A DNA stretch of 64,000 nt from Pseudoxanthomonas sp. SL93 (lineage in GTDB: Bacteria; Pseudomonadota; Gammaproteobacteria; Xanthomonadales; Xanthomonadaceae). The position numbers and the translations under genes are program-made. Position 1 is the stretch's first letter, and each line of letters starts with the position of its first letter. The notes below the pieces were generated by a model. It saw only the letters and a list, made by a program, of their open reading frames with translations, searched no databases and was not told the origin of the DNA. Positions 47,649-57,145 of this stretch are shown one piece after another. Location of the stretch: contig NZ_CP113065.1 in the NCBI RefSeq assembly GCF_026625825.1, positions 620,001 to 684,000 on the forward strand, written 5' to 3'.

Positions 47649-50069
47649 ATGCCTGGCCAGACGTCCCTGTTGCGACACCTTGAAACGGAAGCATCGCTGC
47701 TTCCTTCGCGTACCGGGGACGGCACCGCATTGGCGGCGCGCCTGGCCGCGAAGTACCACGACCGGGTGACCGGGACATTCCTCATCCCGGGCCGTGAAGG
47801 CTCCTATGCCGAACTGCCCGGCGACCTGCCGCCGGCGCTCGCCCGGGCCTTGCGCATGCGTGGCATCGAACGGCTGTATTCGCACCAGGCCGAGGCCTGG
47901 CAGCAGGCGCAGGCGGGCGCGCACCTGGCGGTGGTCACGCCGACCGCATCGGGGAAGTCGCTGTGCTACACGCTGCCGGTGGTGGCGTCGGCGCTGTCGC
48001 GCAAGGGCAAGGCGCTGTACCTGTTCCCGACCAAGGCGCTGGCGCAGGACCAGGTGGCCGAACTGCTGGACCTGAGCAAGGCGGGCGAGCTGGGACTGAA
48101 GGCCTTCACCTTCGACGGCGATACCCCGGGGGATGCGCGCCAGGCGATCCGGCTGCATGGCGATATCGTGGTCAGCAACCCGGACATGCTGCACCAGGCC
48201 ATCCTGCCGCACCACACCAAGTGGGCGCAGTTCTTCGAGAACCTGCGCTACGTGGTGATCGACGAAGTGCACACGTACCGCGGCGTGTTCGGCAGCCACG
48301 TGGCCAACGTGCTGCGGCGCCTGAAGCGGGTGTGCGCGTTCTACGGCAGCACGCCGCAGTTCATCGTCTGCTCGGCCACCATCGGCAATCCACAGGCGCA
48401 TGCGGAAGCGTTGCTGGAACTGCCCGTGCATGCGATCACCGAATCCGGCGCGCCCACCGGCGACAAGCACGTACTGCTGTGGAATCCGCCGGTGGTCAAT
48501 CCCGACCTGGGCCTGCGGGCATCCGCGCGCTCGCAGAGCAACCGCATCGCGCGGCTGGCGATCAAGGCCGGCCTGAAGACGCTGGTGTTCGCGCAGTCGC
48601 GCACGATGGTGGAAGTGCTGACCAAGTACCTGAAGGACGTGTTCGACCACGACCCGCGCAAGCCGGCGCGCATCCGCGCGTATCGCGGCGGCTACCTGCC
48701 CACCGAGCGCCGTGACGCCGAGCGCGCGATGCGCGACGGACGCGTGGACGGCATCGTCTCCACTTCCGCGCTGGAGCTGGGCGTGGATATCGGCAGCCTG
48801 GACGCGGTGGTGCTGAACGGGTATCCGGGTTCCATCGCGGCGACCTGGCAGCGCTTCGGCCGCGCCGGGCGCCGCCAGCAGGCGTCGCTGGGCATCCTGG
48901 TGGCCAGTTCGCAGCCGCTGGACCAGTACGTGGTGCGGCATCCGGAGTTCTTCGCCGACAGCCCGCCGGAGCACGCGCGCATCGCGCCCGACCAGCCGAT
49001 GATCCTGCTGGACCACGTGCGCTGCGCAGCGTTCGAACTGCCATTCCTCGCCGGCGAGCCGTTCGGGCCGGTGGATCCGTCACCGTTCCTGCAGCTGCTG
49101 GACGAGGACAGCGTGGTGCATCGTGAAGGCGACCGCTACGAGTGGATCGCCGACAGCTATCCGGCCAACGCGGTCAGTCTGCGCTCGGTGGCGGACGGCA
49201 ACTTCGTGGTGGTCGACCGCACCGATGGTCGCCAGGTGATCATCGCCGAAGTGGATTTCAGCGCCGCGCCGCTGACGTTGTACGAAGGCGCGATCCACAT
49301 GATCCAGTCCACGCCGTACCAGGTGGAGCGGCTGGACTGGGAAGGGCGCAAGGCCTACGTCACCCGCACCCATGTGGACTACTACACCGACGCGATCGAC
49401 TACACCAAGCTGAAGGTGCTGGAGCGTTTCGACGGCGGCATCGCCGGGCAGGGCACGTGCCACCACGGCGAGGTGCACGTGGTGCGGCGCGTGGCCGGCT
49501 ACAAGAAGATCCGCTACTACACGCACGAGAACATCGGCTACGGCCCGGTGAACCTGCCGGACCAGGAGATGCACACCACCAGCCTGTGGTGGCAGCTGCC
49601 GCCGGCACTGCTGGAGTCGGCGTTCGAATCGAGGCAGGAAGCGCTGGATGGCTTCCTCGGCGCCGCCTACGCCCTGCACATCGCCGCCACCGTCGCCGTG
49701 ATGGCCGAAGGCCGCGACCTGCAGAAGGCGGTAGGCGACGGCGACGGTGCCTGGTTCGCCCTGCCGGACACGAAGGGCCGCGGACAGTTGCGGGGAACGG
49801 AAAGCCAGGTGCTGTCGCCGGTATCGGGCGAACGTTTCGTGCCCACCGTCTACCTGTACGACAACTATCCCGGCGGCATCGGCCTGAGTGAACCGCTGTG
49901 GCGGCGACAGCGCGAGCTGGTACACCGTGCCTCGCAGCTGGTGTCGGCGTGCGACTGCAAGGCGGGCTGTCCCGCGTGCGTGGGGCCGGTGCTGGCGGTG
50001 GACGAGGACGCCGCCACCACACCGCGCGCATTGGCCACGCGCGTGCTGCAGCTGCTGGATGCCGCATGA
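47649..50069 (+). CDS. mrfA: DEAD/DEAH-box helicase with DUF1998-type C-terminus (MrfA/YprA-like)
   Basis: An 806-residue superfamily 2 helicase. It shows LYSHQAEAWQQAQAG (Q-motif-like), Walker A VVTPTASGKS (about 95-104), VIDEVHTYRG (Walker B, DEVH), CSATIGNP, and helicase C motifs STSALELGVDIGSLDAVVLNGYPGS and QRFGRAGRRQQ. A C-terminal region ends in a four-cysteine cluster, CDCKAGCPAC (about 768-777). This is the architecture of Bacillus MrfA, a 3'-5' helicase that repairs mitomycin C damage with the MrfB exonuclease. The next gene encodes an MrfB-like nuclease. An ATG at 47619 is an alternative start; neither has a good ribosome site. Confidence 0.85.
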   Translation: MPGQTSLLRHLETEASLLPSRTGDGTALAARLAAKYHDRVTGTFLIPGREGSYAELPGDLPPALARALRMRGIERLYSHQAEAWQQAQAGAHLAVVTPTASGKSLCYTLPVVASALSRKGKALYLFPTKALAQDQVAELLDLSKAGELGLKAFTFDGDTPGDARQAIRLHGDIVVSNPDMLHQAILPHHTKWAQFFENLRYVVIDEVHTYRGVFGSHVANVLRRLKRVCAFYGSTPQFIVCSATIGNPQAHAEALLELPVHAITESGAPTGDKHVLLWNPPVVNPDLGLRASARSQSNRIARLAIKAGLKTLVFAQSRTMVEVLTKYLKDVFDHDPRKPARIRAYRGGYLPTERRDAERAMRDGRVDGIVSTSALELGVDIGSLDAVVLNGYPGSIAATWQRFGRAGRRQQASLGILVASSQPLDQYVVRHPEFFADSPPEHARIAPDQPMILLDHVRCAAFELPFLAGEPFGPVDPSPFLQLLDEDSVVHREGDRYEWIADSYPANAVSLRSVADGNFVVVDRTDGRQVIIAEVDFSAAPLTLYEGAIHMIQSTPYQVERLDWEGRKAYVTRTHVDYYTDAIDYTKLKVLERFDGGIAGQGTCHHGEVHVVRRVAGYKKIRYYTHENIGYGPVNLPDQEMHTTSLWWQLPPALLESAFESRQEALDGFLGAAYALHIAATVAVMAEGRDLQKAVGDGDGAWFALPDTKGRGQLRGTESQVLSPVSGERFVPTVYLYDNYPGGIGLSEPLWRRQRELVHRASQLVSACDCKAGCPACVGPVLAVDEDAATTPRALATRVLQLLDAA

Positions 50070-50989
50070 GCATCAGCCTGGAAAAGCTGCAGCGGCTGCG
50101 CCACCAGGCGGGGCAGGGTGCCACGCCGCGCCGGGTCGGCATCGACACGGCACGGGATGCGTTCGCCACGGCGGATGTGCCGCCGCCGCCGCCGCCGCAT
50201 GATCCGCTGCCGGCGCTTCGTCGCATGCTGGGCCTGCGCGAAAAAGCGCTGCCGCGCCCGCCGCTGCATGCCCGTGACCGGGCGCTGCCCGGCCAGGAAA
50301 TCGCGCCGGGCGTCCTGCTGCTGGAACAGGTGCTGCCCTTCGATGACGTGCCGGTGCACGTGGACGGCACGTTCGCGCGCTGCGACCCGATGCCCACGGC
50401 CGGCATGCTGCTGTTCGACACGGAGACCACGGGCCTCTCCGGTGGCACCGGCACGCGCGCCTTCATGATCGGTGCGTCGGATTTCGTGCCGGGCGGATTG
50501 CGTGTCCGCCAGCTGCTGATCACCCATCTTTCCGCCGAGCCGGCGATGCTGCGCGCGTTCGCCGGCTGGCTGGGCGAAGACACACGCCTGGTCAGCTACA
50601 ACGGCCGCTGCTACGACGCCCCGCTGCTGGCAACGCGTTATCGGCTGGCGCGGATGGGCACGCCGCTCGCCGGCATCGATCACCTCGACCTGCTGTTCCC
50701 CACGCGTCGCCGTTATCGCGGCGTGTGGGAGAACTGCCGGCTGGCCACCATCGAGCGCAATGCACTGGGCATCGTGCGGGAGGATGACCTGCCGGGCTCG
50801 GAAGCACCGGGCGCCTGGCTGCAGTATCTGCGCGGTGGCGACGCCGGCCTGCTCAGGCGCGTGCTGCTGCACAACTTCCAGGACGTGGTGACGCTGGCGC
50901 GGCTGCTCGTGCATCTGGCCGAGGGCCCGCCGGATGCTGGCATCGACACACTGCCCGGTCTGCGGCCGGAGAAGCGCGAAACCGACTGA
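50066..50989 (+). CDS. mrfB: RNase H-like exonuclease (MrfB/YprB-like)
   Basis: A 307-residue protein with an RNase H-like (YprB-type) exonuclease domain. DEDD-type acidic residues appear in MLLFDTETTGLSGGTGTRAF, in LVSYNGRCYDAPLLATRY, in HLDLLFPTRRRYRG and in HNFQDVVTLARLL. The N-terminal 100 residues are proline-rich and variable. It overlaps the helicase gene by 4 bp (ATGA), so the two are co-translated. In Bacillus subtilis MrfA and MrfB act together in a UvrABC-independent excision pathway. Lacking the C-terminal TPR region of some YprB proteins, it may act differently. Confidence 0.82.
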   Translation: MSISLEKLQRLRHQAGQGATPRRVGIDTARDAFATADVPPPPPPHDPLPALRRMLGLREKALPRPPLHARDRALPGQEIAPGVLLLEQVLPFDDVPVHVDGTFARCDPMPTAGMLLFDTETTGLSGGTGTRAFMIGASDFVPGGLRVRQLLITHLSAEPAMLRAFAGWLGEDTRLVSYNGRCYDAPLLATRYRLARMGTPLAGIDHLDLLFPTRRRYRGVWENCRLATIERNALGIVREDDLPGSEAPGAWLQYLRGGDAGLLRRVLLHNFQDVVTLARLLVHLAEGPPDAGIDTLPGLRPEKRETD

Positions 50990-51123
50990 CATCGGCCTGC
51001 CGGTACGATGGTGATATAACTTTTGCTGCGATATAAAGGCCATAGATCGGCCGCGGACACGCGGAGCCCCTCTGTCCGCGTCGGGATCATGGGCAGGTCA
51101 CGGATCAGCCTGGGAGATCGCGG

Positions 51124-51738
51124 GTGCTGCATGTCCTGTACATCGTGGCGATCATCGCCGAGGCCATGACGGCGGCGCTGGTGGCCGGACGCAAGCAGAT
51201 GGACTGGTTCGGCGTCTGCGTGGTGGCATCCATCACCGCGCTGGGCGGTGGCACCGTCCGCGACGTGCTGCTGGGGCATTACCCGCTGACGTGGATCAGG
51301 CATCCGGAATACCTGGTGGTGACGGTGGTGGCGGCACTGGCGGTGGCTTTCATCGCGCCCTACATGCGTCGCCTGCGCAAGGTGTTCCTGACGCTGGACG
51401 CGGTGGGGCTGGTGGTCTTCACGATCATCGGCTGCAACGTCGCGCTGGCACTCGAGCTGCCGCTGCTGATCGTGGTGGTGGCCGGCATGGTGACCGGCTG
51501 CGCAGGCGGCGTGCTGCGCGACCTGTTGTGCGGCCAGGTGCCGCTCCTGTTCCAGAAGGAACTGTATGCCAGTGTTTCCCTGCTGACCGGCGCGCTGTAC
51601 CTGGCACTGGGGCGGACGCCACTGCTGCATGACGCGGTGGTGGCCATCGCGATGGTGGTCGGGTTCGTGGTACGCATGCTGGCGATACGCTACGAATGGA
51701 ACATGCCACGCTTCGTCTACCGTTCCGAATGGGATTGA
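51124..51738 (+). CDS. TRIC-like cation channel family membrane protein (YadS/UPF0126)
   Basis: A 204-residue membrane protein with seven predicted segments and two inverted UPF0126 repeats. The hallmark glycine motifs are ITALGGGTVRDVLLG and TGCAGGVLRDLLCG. Bacterial TRIC homologues form trimeric monovalent-cation channels. The start is a GTG at 51124, preceded by GGGAG about 9 nt upstream. It ends 28 bp before the patatin gene, which may be cotranscribed. Confidence 0.92.
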   Translation: MLHVLYIVAIIAEAMTAALVAGRKQMDWFGVCVVASITALGGGTVRDVLLGHYPLTWIRHPEYLVVTVVAALAVAFIAPYMRRLRKVFLTLDAVGLVVFTIIGCNVALALELPLLIVVVAGMVTGCAGGVLRDLLCGQVPLLFQKELYASVSLLTGALYLALGRTPLLHDAVVAIAMVVGFVVRMLAIRYEWNMPRFVYRSEWD

Positions 51739-51766
51739 CCATGCCGCTGCAAGGAGCGATGCGCCG

Positions 51767-54023
51767 ATGACACGAGGGTTTCCCCGTTGGTTGATGGCCG
51801 CGTTGTTGATGGTCCCCCTGCAGAGCCTGGCGCAGGCATCGGCGGAATCCGTTGCCGCGCCGACCACCGTGGCGGATGCACGCCCGCGCACCTGTCTGGT
51901 GCTGGGGGGCGGTGGTGCGCGTGGCGCCGCGCATATCGGCCTGCTGAAGGTGCTGGAGCGCGAGCGCATTCCAGTGGACTGCATCGTGGGTACCTCGATG
52001 GGCGCTATCGTCGGCGGTCTGTATGCCACCGGCTACACCGCCGACGAGATCGAGGCCGTGCTGGACCGCATCGACTGGAATGCCGTGCTGCGCGACAAGC
52101 CGCCGCGCAACGAGCGCAGCATGCGCCGCAAGGAAGACGACCTGCGCCTGCTGGGTGGCGCGGAAGTGGGGCTGCGCGACGGCAAGATCTCTTTCCCGCG
52201 CGGCATCATCCAGGGCCAGAAACTGGAAATGCTGCTGCGCCGGTTGTTGCTGCCGGCCTGGGAGGTACAGGATTTCGATGACCTGCCCATTCCGTTCCGG
52301 GCCATCGCCACCGACATCGTCACTGGCGAAAAGGTGGTGTTCGAGCAGGGCGATCTGGCGATGGCGATCCGCGCCAGCATGTCGGTGCCCGGGGTGTTCG
52401 CCCCGGTAAGGGTGGACGGGCGGCTGCTGGTGGATGGGGGCGTGGTCGACAACGTGCCCATCGACGAACCCCGCAAGCTGGGTGGGCAGCGGCTGATCGT
52501 GTCGCGGGTGGGTTCGCCGCTGATGACCGAAGAACAGCTCAGCTCGCCACTGGCGATCAGCCACCAGATGGCCAACGTGCTGATGAAGAAGGAAGTCGAA
52601 GCGCAGATCGCCACGCTAGGTACGGAGGACCTGCTGATCACGCCGGCACTGGGGGACATGGGCAGCCAGGATTTCAACCGCTCTCCCCAGGCCGTGGCCG
52701 TGGGGCAGCAGGCAGCGGAACAGTCATTGGCTGCCCTGCAGCGTTACCGCGTGGACGAGGATGCGTACGCACGGTTCGCGCAGCGCCACCGGCCACCGGC
52801 TTATGAGGCGCCCATCGTGGCATTCGTCGATGTCGTGCGCGGTGGCACGCGCACGGCGCGTTATGTCGAGCAGCGGATGGCGCAGCATGTCGGAAAGCCT
52901 CTGGATGTCCCGCAGGTCGAGCGCCAGTTGGCCAACGCCTACGGCGAAGGCCGCTATGAACAACTGCAATGGCGACTGGCCGAACGCGAGGGGCGCCATG
53001 GCATCGTGGTGGCACCGCAGGACAAGCACTGGGGCCCTGACTTCATCCATTTCGCATTGCGGCTGTCGGATGATTTCGACGGCTACAGCAACTACCAGCT
53101 GATCGCCGAGATGACCCGTACCGGCCTGAGTGAGCAAGGCGGGGAACTCAAGTTCCGGTTGGGCTTGGGTGAGGTGGAGGAACTGTTCGCCGAGTGGTAC
53201 CAGCCCATGGGCGCGCGCGGTCGCCATGCAGTCTCGGCCTATGCCGACTATCGCGCCACCGATCAGGACCTGGCGCTGTACGGCCATGGTGCGTTTGCGC
53301 AGTTGCGCTACAGCCAGTGGCTGGGCGGGTTGCGCTGCGTATTCGCCGCATCCGGACTGGGAGGGCGCATTGTTCGTGGAGCGCGGCCAGGAGCGGCTGC
53401 GCCTGGACGTGGGCGATCCGTCGGTGCTGGGCAACTATCGCGCCTCGCTCGGCAGCCTGGGCGTGCAGCTCCGGCACGATTCGATCGACAGCTCCGCATT
53501 CCCGCGCCACGGACATCGTCTCTCGCTGATCCACCAGCAGTTCCTGTCCTCACTGGGATCGGACACCGCCGCCAGCGTCAGTCGGCTGCAGTGGGACGGG
53601 GCGTGGTCGCACGGCGAGAACCGCTGGCTGGGCGGGTTGCGAGCCAGTTCGTCGCACGATGGGGATGCATTGTTGGCCACTTACGGGTTCCTCGGTGGGC
53701 TGGGAAACCTGTCGGGCTATCCGGAGGAGGGCATCTTCGCGCCGCAGACTGCACTGGCGCGCATGGTCTATTACCGCCGCGTGGCGCATGCCGACTCACT
53801 GCTGTCGATTCCGGTCTATCTGGGCGGAAGCCTGGAGTGGGGCGGCTTCTGGCGCCGTCGTGAGGACGTCAGCGTGGACGACATGCTGGGGGCGGGCAGC
53901 GTATTCGTCGGCGCGGACACCTTCCTCGGACCGATCTTCCTGGGCTATGGTCGTGCCGAGGGCGGGCAGGATTCGTTCTACCTGACGTTCGGATCGCTGC
54001 TGCGCACGCTGGATGGATTCTGA
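51767..54023 (+). pseudogene. Patatin-like phospholipase with outer-membrane barrel, frameshifted
   Basis: Two adjoining reading frames together encode about 750 residues of a PlpD/type Vd-like protein. The first has a signal peptide (WLMAALLMVPLQSLAQA), a patatin domain with oxyanion LVLGGGGARGAAHIG, nucleophile GTSMGAIVGG and dyad DGGVVDN, then a POTRA-like part (VDVVRGGTRTARYVEQRM) and the start of a beta barrel. Near 53330-53341 the frame shifts: LRYSQWLGGL ends one frame and YSPHPDWEGALFVERGQERL resumes in the next, continuing to the barrel end LTFGSLLRTLDGF. One extra base (or two missing) explains it. It could be a sequencing error; if real, the barrel and surface export are lost. Confidence 0.85.
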
Positions 54024-54036
54024 CCGGAGCATTGAC

Positions 54037-55095
54037 ATGAGCGAACTTGCTGGCCGCAAGAGCACACGCCGAAGGACCTGGCGCCTCGCCTGCGTGGCGC
54101 TGGCCATGTTGGCCGGGTCGGCGATGGCGGCCGTTCCGTTCTGGGGCGCGCGTGAATCCAGTCCCGTGCAGACCGCGCCGTCGGCGCTGAAGCCGGGCGA
54201 ATGGGTGTGGAACGCCTCCGCGGCGCCGGCTGGCCCGATCGCCGTGGTGGTCAGCCTGACCGAACAGCGCGCCTACGTGTATCGCAACGGCGTGCTGATC
54301 GGCACGACCACGGTCAGCACCGGGCGCCAGGGCCACGAGACGCCGACAGGTGTCTTCACCATCCTGCAGAAGGACAAGGACCACCATTCCAGCATCTACA
54401 ACCAGGCGGCCATGCCGTACATGCAGCGGCTGACCTGGGGCGGCGTCGCGCTGCATGCGGGCGGCCTGCCGGGGTATCCGGAATCGCATGGCTGCGTGCA
54501 CCTGCCGTCGGCGTTCGCCGCGGAACTCTTCGCCGTCTCGCCGATGGGCATGACGGTGGTGATCGCCGAACAGGGACGCTCACCGGAAGACCTGGTGCAT
54601 CCCGCCGCGCTCGCGCCGTTGGCGCCGGGCAGCGGCGAGCCCGTGGCCACGCCGCTGCTGGAGCAGGGCCAGGCGTGGCGCTGGCAGCCCGAGCTGTCGT
54701 TGCAGGGGCCCGTGTCGATCATCCTGAGCGGCGCCGACCGTCGCATCGTGGTGCTGCGCAATGGGGTGGAAATCGGTCGTGCGGGCATTACGTTGCGCGA
54801 CCCTGCCACGCCGCTCGGCACGCACGTCTACGTGTTGAAGCAAGCCGACGCCACGCAGGCGGCGGGGGGTACCTGGAGTGCGATCGGCGTACCGGGCAAC
54901 ACGGCCGAAGAAGGGCGCGTGCTGGACAAGCATGCGATCGACCGTGTCAGCGTGCCGCCCGCCTTCGTGCAGCAGGTGGCCGCGCAGTTGCCGGCGGGCA
55001 CCACGTTGCTGGTGACCGATCACCCCATGCTGCCTGGCGAACACGCCGCACCGCGCGCGGTACTCGATTCGGAACCCGCCGACAGCAGCCACTGA
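54037..55095 (+). CDS. L,D-transpeptidase (YkuD) family protein
   Basis: A 352-residue exported protein with a signal or anchor segment (LACVALAMLAGSAMAAV, about 14-30) and a YkuD catalytic domain: AVVVSLTEQRAYVYRNGVLIGTTTVSTG, GVFTILQKDKDHHSS and the active-site PGYPESHGCVHLPSAFA with Cys153 and its His. The usual Arg after SHGCV is His here. The enzyme should form 3-3 peptidoglycan cross-links or attach proteins to the wall. The C-terminal half repeats a YkuD-like beta pattern (VSIILSGADRRIVVLRNGVEIGRAGI) without a catalytic motif. The ATG at 54037 follows CCGGAG. It lies 13 bp after the frameshifted patatin gene. Confidence 0.88.
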   Translation: MSELAGRKSTRRRTWRLACVALAMLAGSAMAAVPFWGARESSPVQTAPSALKPGEWVWNASAAPAGPIAVVVSLTEQRAYVYRNGVLIGTTTVSTGRQGHETPTGVFTILQKDKDHHSSIYNQAAMPYMQRLTWGGVALHAGGLPGYPESHGCVHLPSAFAAELFAVSPMGMTVVIAEQGRSPEDLVHPAALAPLAPGSGEPVATPLLEQGQAWRWQPELSLQGPVSIILSGADRRIVVLRNGVEIGRAGITLRDPATPLGTHVYVLKQADATQAAGGTWSAIGVPGNTAEEGRVLDKHAIDRVSVPPAFVQQVAAQLPAGTTLLVTDHPMLPGEHAAPRAVLDSEPADSSH

Positions 55096-55317
55096 CGCCG
55101 GTCCGCGCATGCGTGTCCGGGCAGCGGTCAAATATTGACCACGCTGTCGGGGATTGACCGACAGCCCGGCGCGCAGAGTGTGAAGCGCTGCTCAGTCCTT
55201 CACGCGGGCGTTCAAGAACTCCCGGGGGTGGCCGACAACCTTGCTAGATTTCATCGGGAACGGATGCCGCGGGTTGGCATCCGCCGTGGTTGCACGAACG
55301 ATCCAAGGGGAAATGCT

Positions 55318-56445
55318 TTGCGTATTCTGTACGTTGGCGATACCGGCTGCCTGCCGCCAGACCTGACTGACTATATCGGCGACATGGGCGACGAATGGAC
55401 GGTGGACGTGGTCGCCGATGGCAATGCCGCCATCTTCGCCGTGGCCAACAGTCCGGTGGACGTGGTGATGACGGGGCCTGCATTGCCCGACCTCCCGCCC
55501 GCGACGCTGCTGGGCCAGATCCGCACGCTGCGCCCGGAAACCATCCGCATCGCCCTGCTGGAAGGCGACGGCGACAGCCTGGCCGCGCCGATCAAGCTGA
55601 TCGGCGTGGCGCACCGTTTCCTGCCGCTGCCGCTTTCCTCGGAAACCGTGCTGGAAGCGATCCACAGCCTGGAAGAACTGCGCGACCTGCTGGACAGTCC
55701 GCGCCTGCGCCGTGCCATCGGCCGCGTCGAACACCTGCCGTCGCCGCCGCACCTGTACTTCGCGCTGACCCGCGCACTGGAAGAGGACGAAGGCACCGCC
55801 GGCGACATCGCCACGCTGGTGGCCGGCGACCCCGCCATCGCCGCCAAGGTGCTGCAGCTGTGCAACTCGGCGTACTTCTCCAACGGACGCGCCATCACCG
55901 ACCTGCGCGCGGCCGTGACGCGACTGGGCCTGGGCACGCTGCGTGACCTGGTACTGGCCAGCGAAGTCTTCTCGATGAAGACCGCCGCCAATGTCGACCG
56001 CGCCGCGCTGCAGCAGCGCGCGTTGCTGGCGTCGCGGCTGGCGGCGAAGATCCTGCCGCGCACCAGTTCCGAACTCGGCGCCACCGCCGCGCTGCTGGCC
56101 GACATCGGCCTGCTGCTTCCCGGCGTGCGCGACGAACGCGACCCGCCGTCCACCGACGGCAGCGTGGACGACCGCCCGGGCCACACCGAAGCCGGCGCCT
56201 ACCTGCTGGGCCTGTGGGGCCTGCCGATGCCGATCGTGGAAGCAGTGGCATTCCATCGCCAGCCGCAGCGTTCCAGCCTGCGCAGCTTCTGGGTGCCGGG
56301 TGCGGTGCACGTGGCCGGTGCATTGGCCAGCAACGAACCGGTCGACGAGGCCTACCTCAAGTCCTTGGGCGTGCTGGACCAGTTGCCCAACTGGCGCCAG
56401 TTGGCCGAAACCCTGCTGGACCGCGTGGAAGGGCAGGCCGCCTGA
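55318..56445 (+). CDS. HDOD-domain protein with degenerate receiver
   Basis: A 375-residue protein. I start at the TTG at 55318, giving MRILYVGDTGCL after AAGGGGAAA; the upstream in-frame extension has no family sequence. Residues 1-125 look like a receiver fold, but the phosphoacceptor site reads VVMTGPALPD, with no Asp in the expected place, so phosphorylation is unlikely. Residues about 140-330 form an HDOD domain (HLPSPPHLYFALTRALEED, IAAKVLQLCNSAYFSN, LRAAVTRLGLGTLRDLVLASEVF), a non-catalytic HD relative common in signalling. It precedes the SOS operon by about 90 bp. Confidence 0.88.
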   Translation: MRILYVGDTGCLPPDLTDYIGDMGDEWTVDVVADGNAAIFAVANSPVDVVMTGPALPDLPPATLLGQIRTLRPETIRIALLEGDGDSLAAPIKLIGVAHRFLPLPLSSETVLEAIHSLEELRDLLDSPRLRRAIGRVEHLPSPPHLYFALTRALEEDEGTAGDIATLVAGDPAIAAKVLQLCNSAYFSNGRAITDLRAAVTRLGLGTLRDLVLASEVFSMKTAANVDRAALQQRALLASRLAAKILPRTSSELGATAALLADIGLLLPGVRDERDPPSTDGSVDDRPGHTEAGAYLLGLWGLPMPIVEAVAFHRQPQRSSLRSFWVPGAVHVAGALASNEPVDEAYLKSLGVLDQLPNWRQLAETLLDRVEGQAA

Positions 56446-56520
56446 CCTCGGCGGGCGCCGACGGGCGCCCGCCAGCACATCGCCTTCCATCGGGCCAGTC
56501 TCGTATCCAGCGACGGAAGG

Positions 56521-56536
56521 GTGTACAAATGTACAC
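56521..56536. promoter_or_regulatory. LexA2-type SOS box
   Basis: GTGTACAAATGTACAC is a perfect inverted repeat and lies 2 bp before the lexA2 start codon at 56539. Its GTAC-N4-GTAC core resembles the LexA2 motif GTAC-N4-GTGC known from Pseudomonas putida, and differs from the canonical CTG-N10-CAG box. It should control the whole lexA2-imuA-imuB-dnaE2-alkB unit. Confidence 0.85.
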
Positions 56537-56538
56537 CC

Positions 56539-57144
56539 ATGCACCCCGTCGACCTCCCTCCCCAACGTGCCGCCGTCCTGGCCTTCCTGCGCCGGGAGCT
56601 GGCGGCCGGGCGCGCGCCCAGCCTGGCGGACATCGCCGAGGCCTTCGGCTTCGCCTCCCGCAATGCCGCGCAGAAGCACGTGCAGGCGCTGGTGGCCGAT
56701 GGGCTGCTGGAGCAGGCGCCCGGCCAGAAGCGCGGCCTGCGCCTGCCCGGCGGCACCGCCGACCTGCTGCCGCTGCCCGTGCTGGGCCGGGTGGCCGCGG
56801 GCCAGCCGATCGGGGCCGACATCGGCCTGGATGAGCAGCTCTGGCTGGACCGCCGGCTGTTTTCGCCGCAGCCGGATTACCTGCTGAAGGTGCAGGGCGA
56901 TTCGATGATCGACGACGGCATCGTCGACGGCGACCTGGTCGGCGTGCATCGAACGCCCGATGCGCGCGATGGGCAGACCGTCGTGGCCCGCATCGACGGC
57001 GAACTGACCATCAAGCGCCTGCAGCGCGAGCGCCGCCGCATCCGCCTGCTGCCGCGCAATCCCGCGCATGCGCCCATCGACGTGCAGCCCGGGCAGGACT
57101 TCGCCATCGAAGGCGTGTACTGCGGCCTGGTAAGGCGAGGCTGA
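56539..57144 (+). CDS. lexA2: LexA-family SOS repressor (LexA2 type)
   Basis: A 201-residue LexA paralogue. The N-terminal winged helix (LPPQRAAVLAFLRRELAAGRAPSLADIAEAFGFASRNAAQKHVQAL) is followed by the S24 autocleavage domain: cleavage-site region LPVLGRVAAGQPIGAD, catalytic Ser in KVQGDSMIDDGI and Lys in ARIDGELTIKRL. It should represses this operon until RecA filaments trigger self-cleavage. A GTG upstream at 56521 lies inside the operator and is not a likely start. The main lexA/recA locus is not in this window. imuA starts 1 bp after its stop. Confidence 0.93.
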   Translation: MHPVDLPPQRAAVLAFLRRELAAGRAPSLADIAEAFGFASRNAAQKHVQALVADGLLEQAPGQKRGLRLPGGTADLLPLPVLGRVAAGQPIGADIGLDEQLWLDRRLFSPQPDYLLKVQGDSMIDDGIVDGDLVGVHRTPDARDGQTVVARIDGELTIKRLQRERRRIRLLPRNPAHAPIDVQPGQDFAIEGVYCGLVRRG

Positions 57145-57145
57145 C

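Noticed and set aside
55135..55317. N-terminal extension of the HDOD protein from an upstream start
   Set aside because: The added 61 residues have no family similarity, while the TTG at 55318 has a purine-rich ribosome site and begins exactly at the receiver-like domain.
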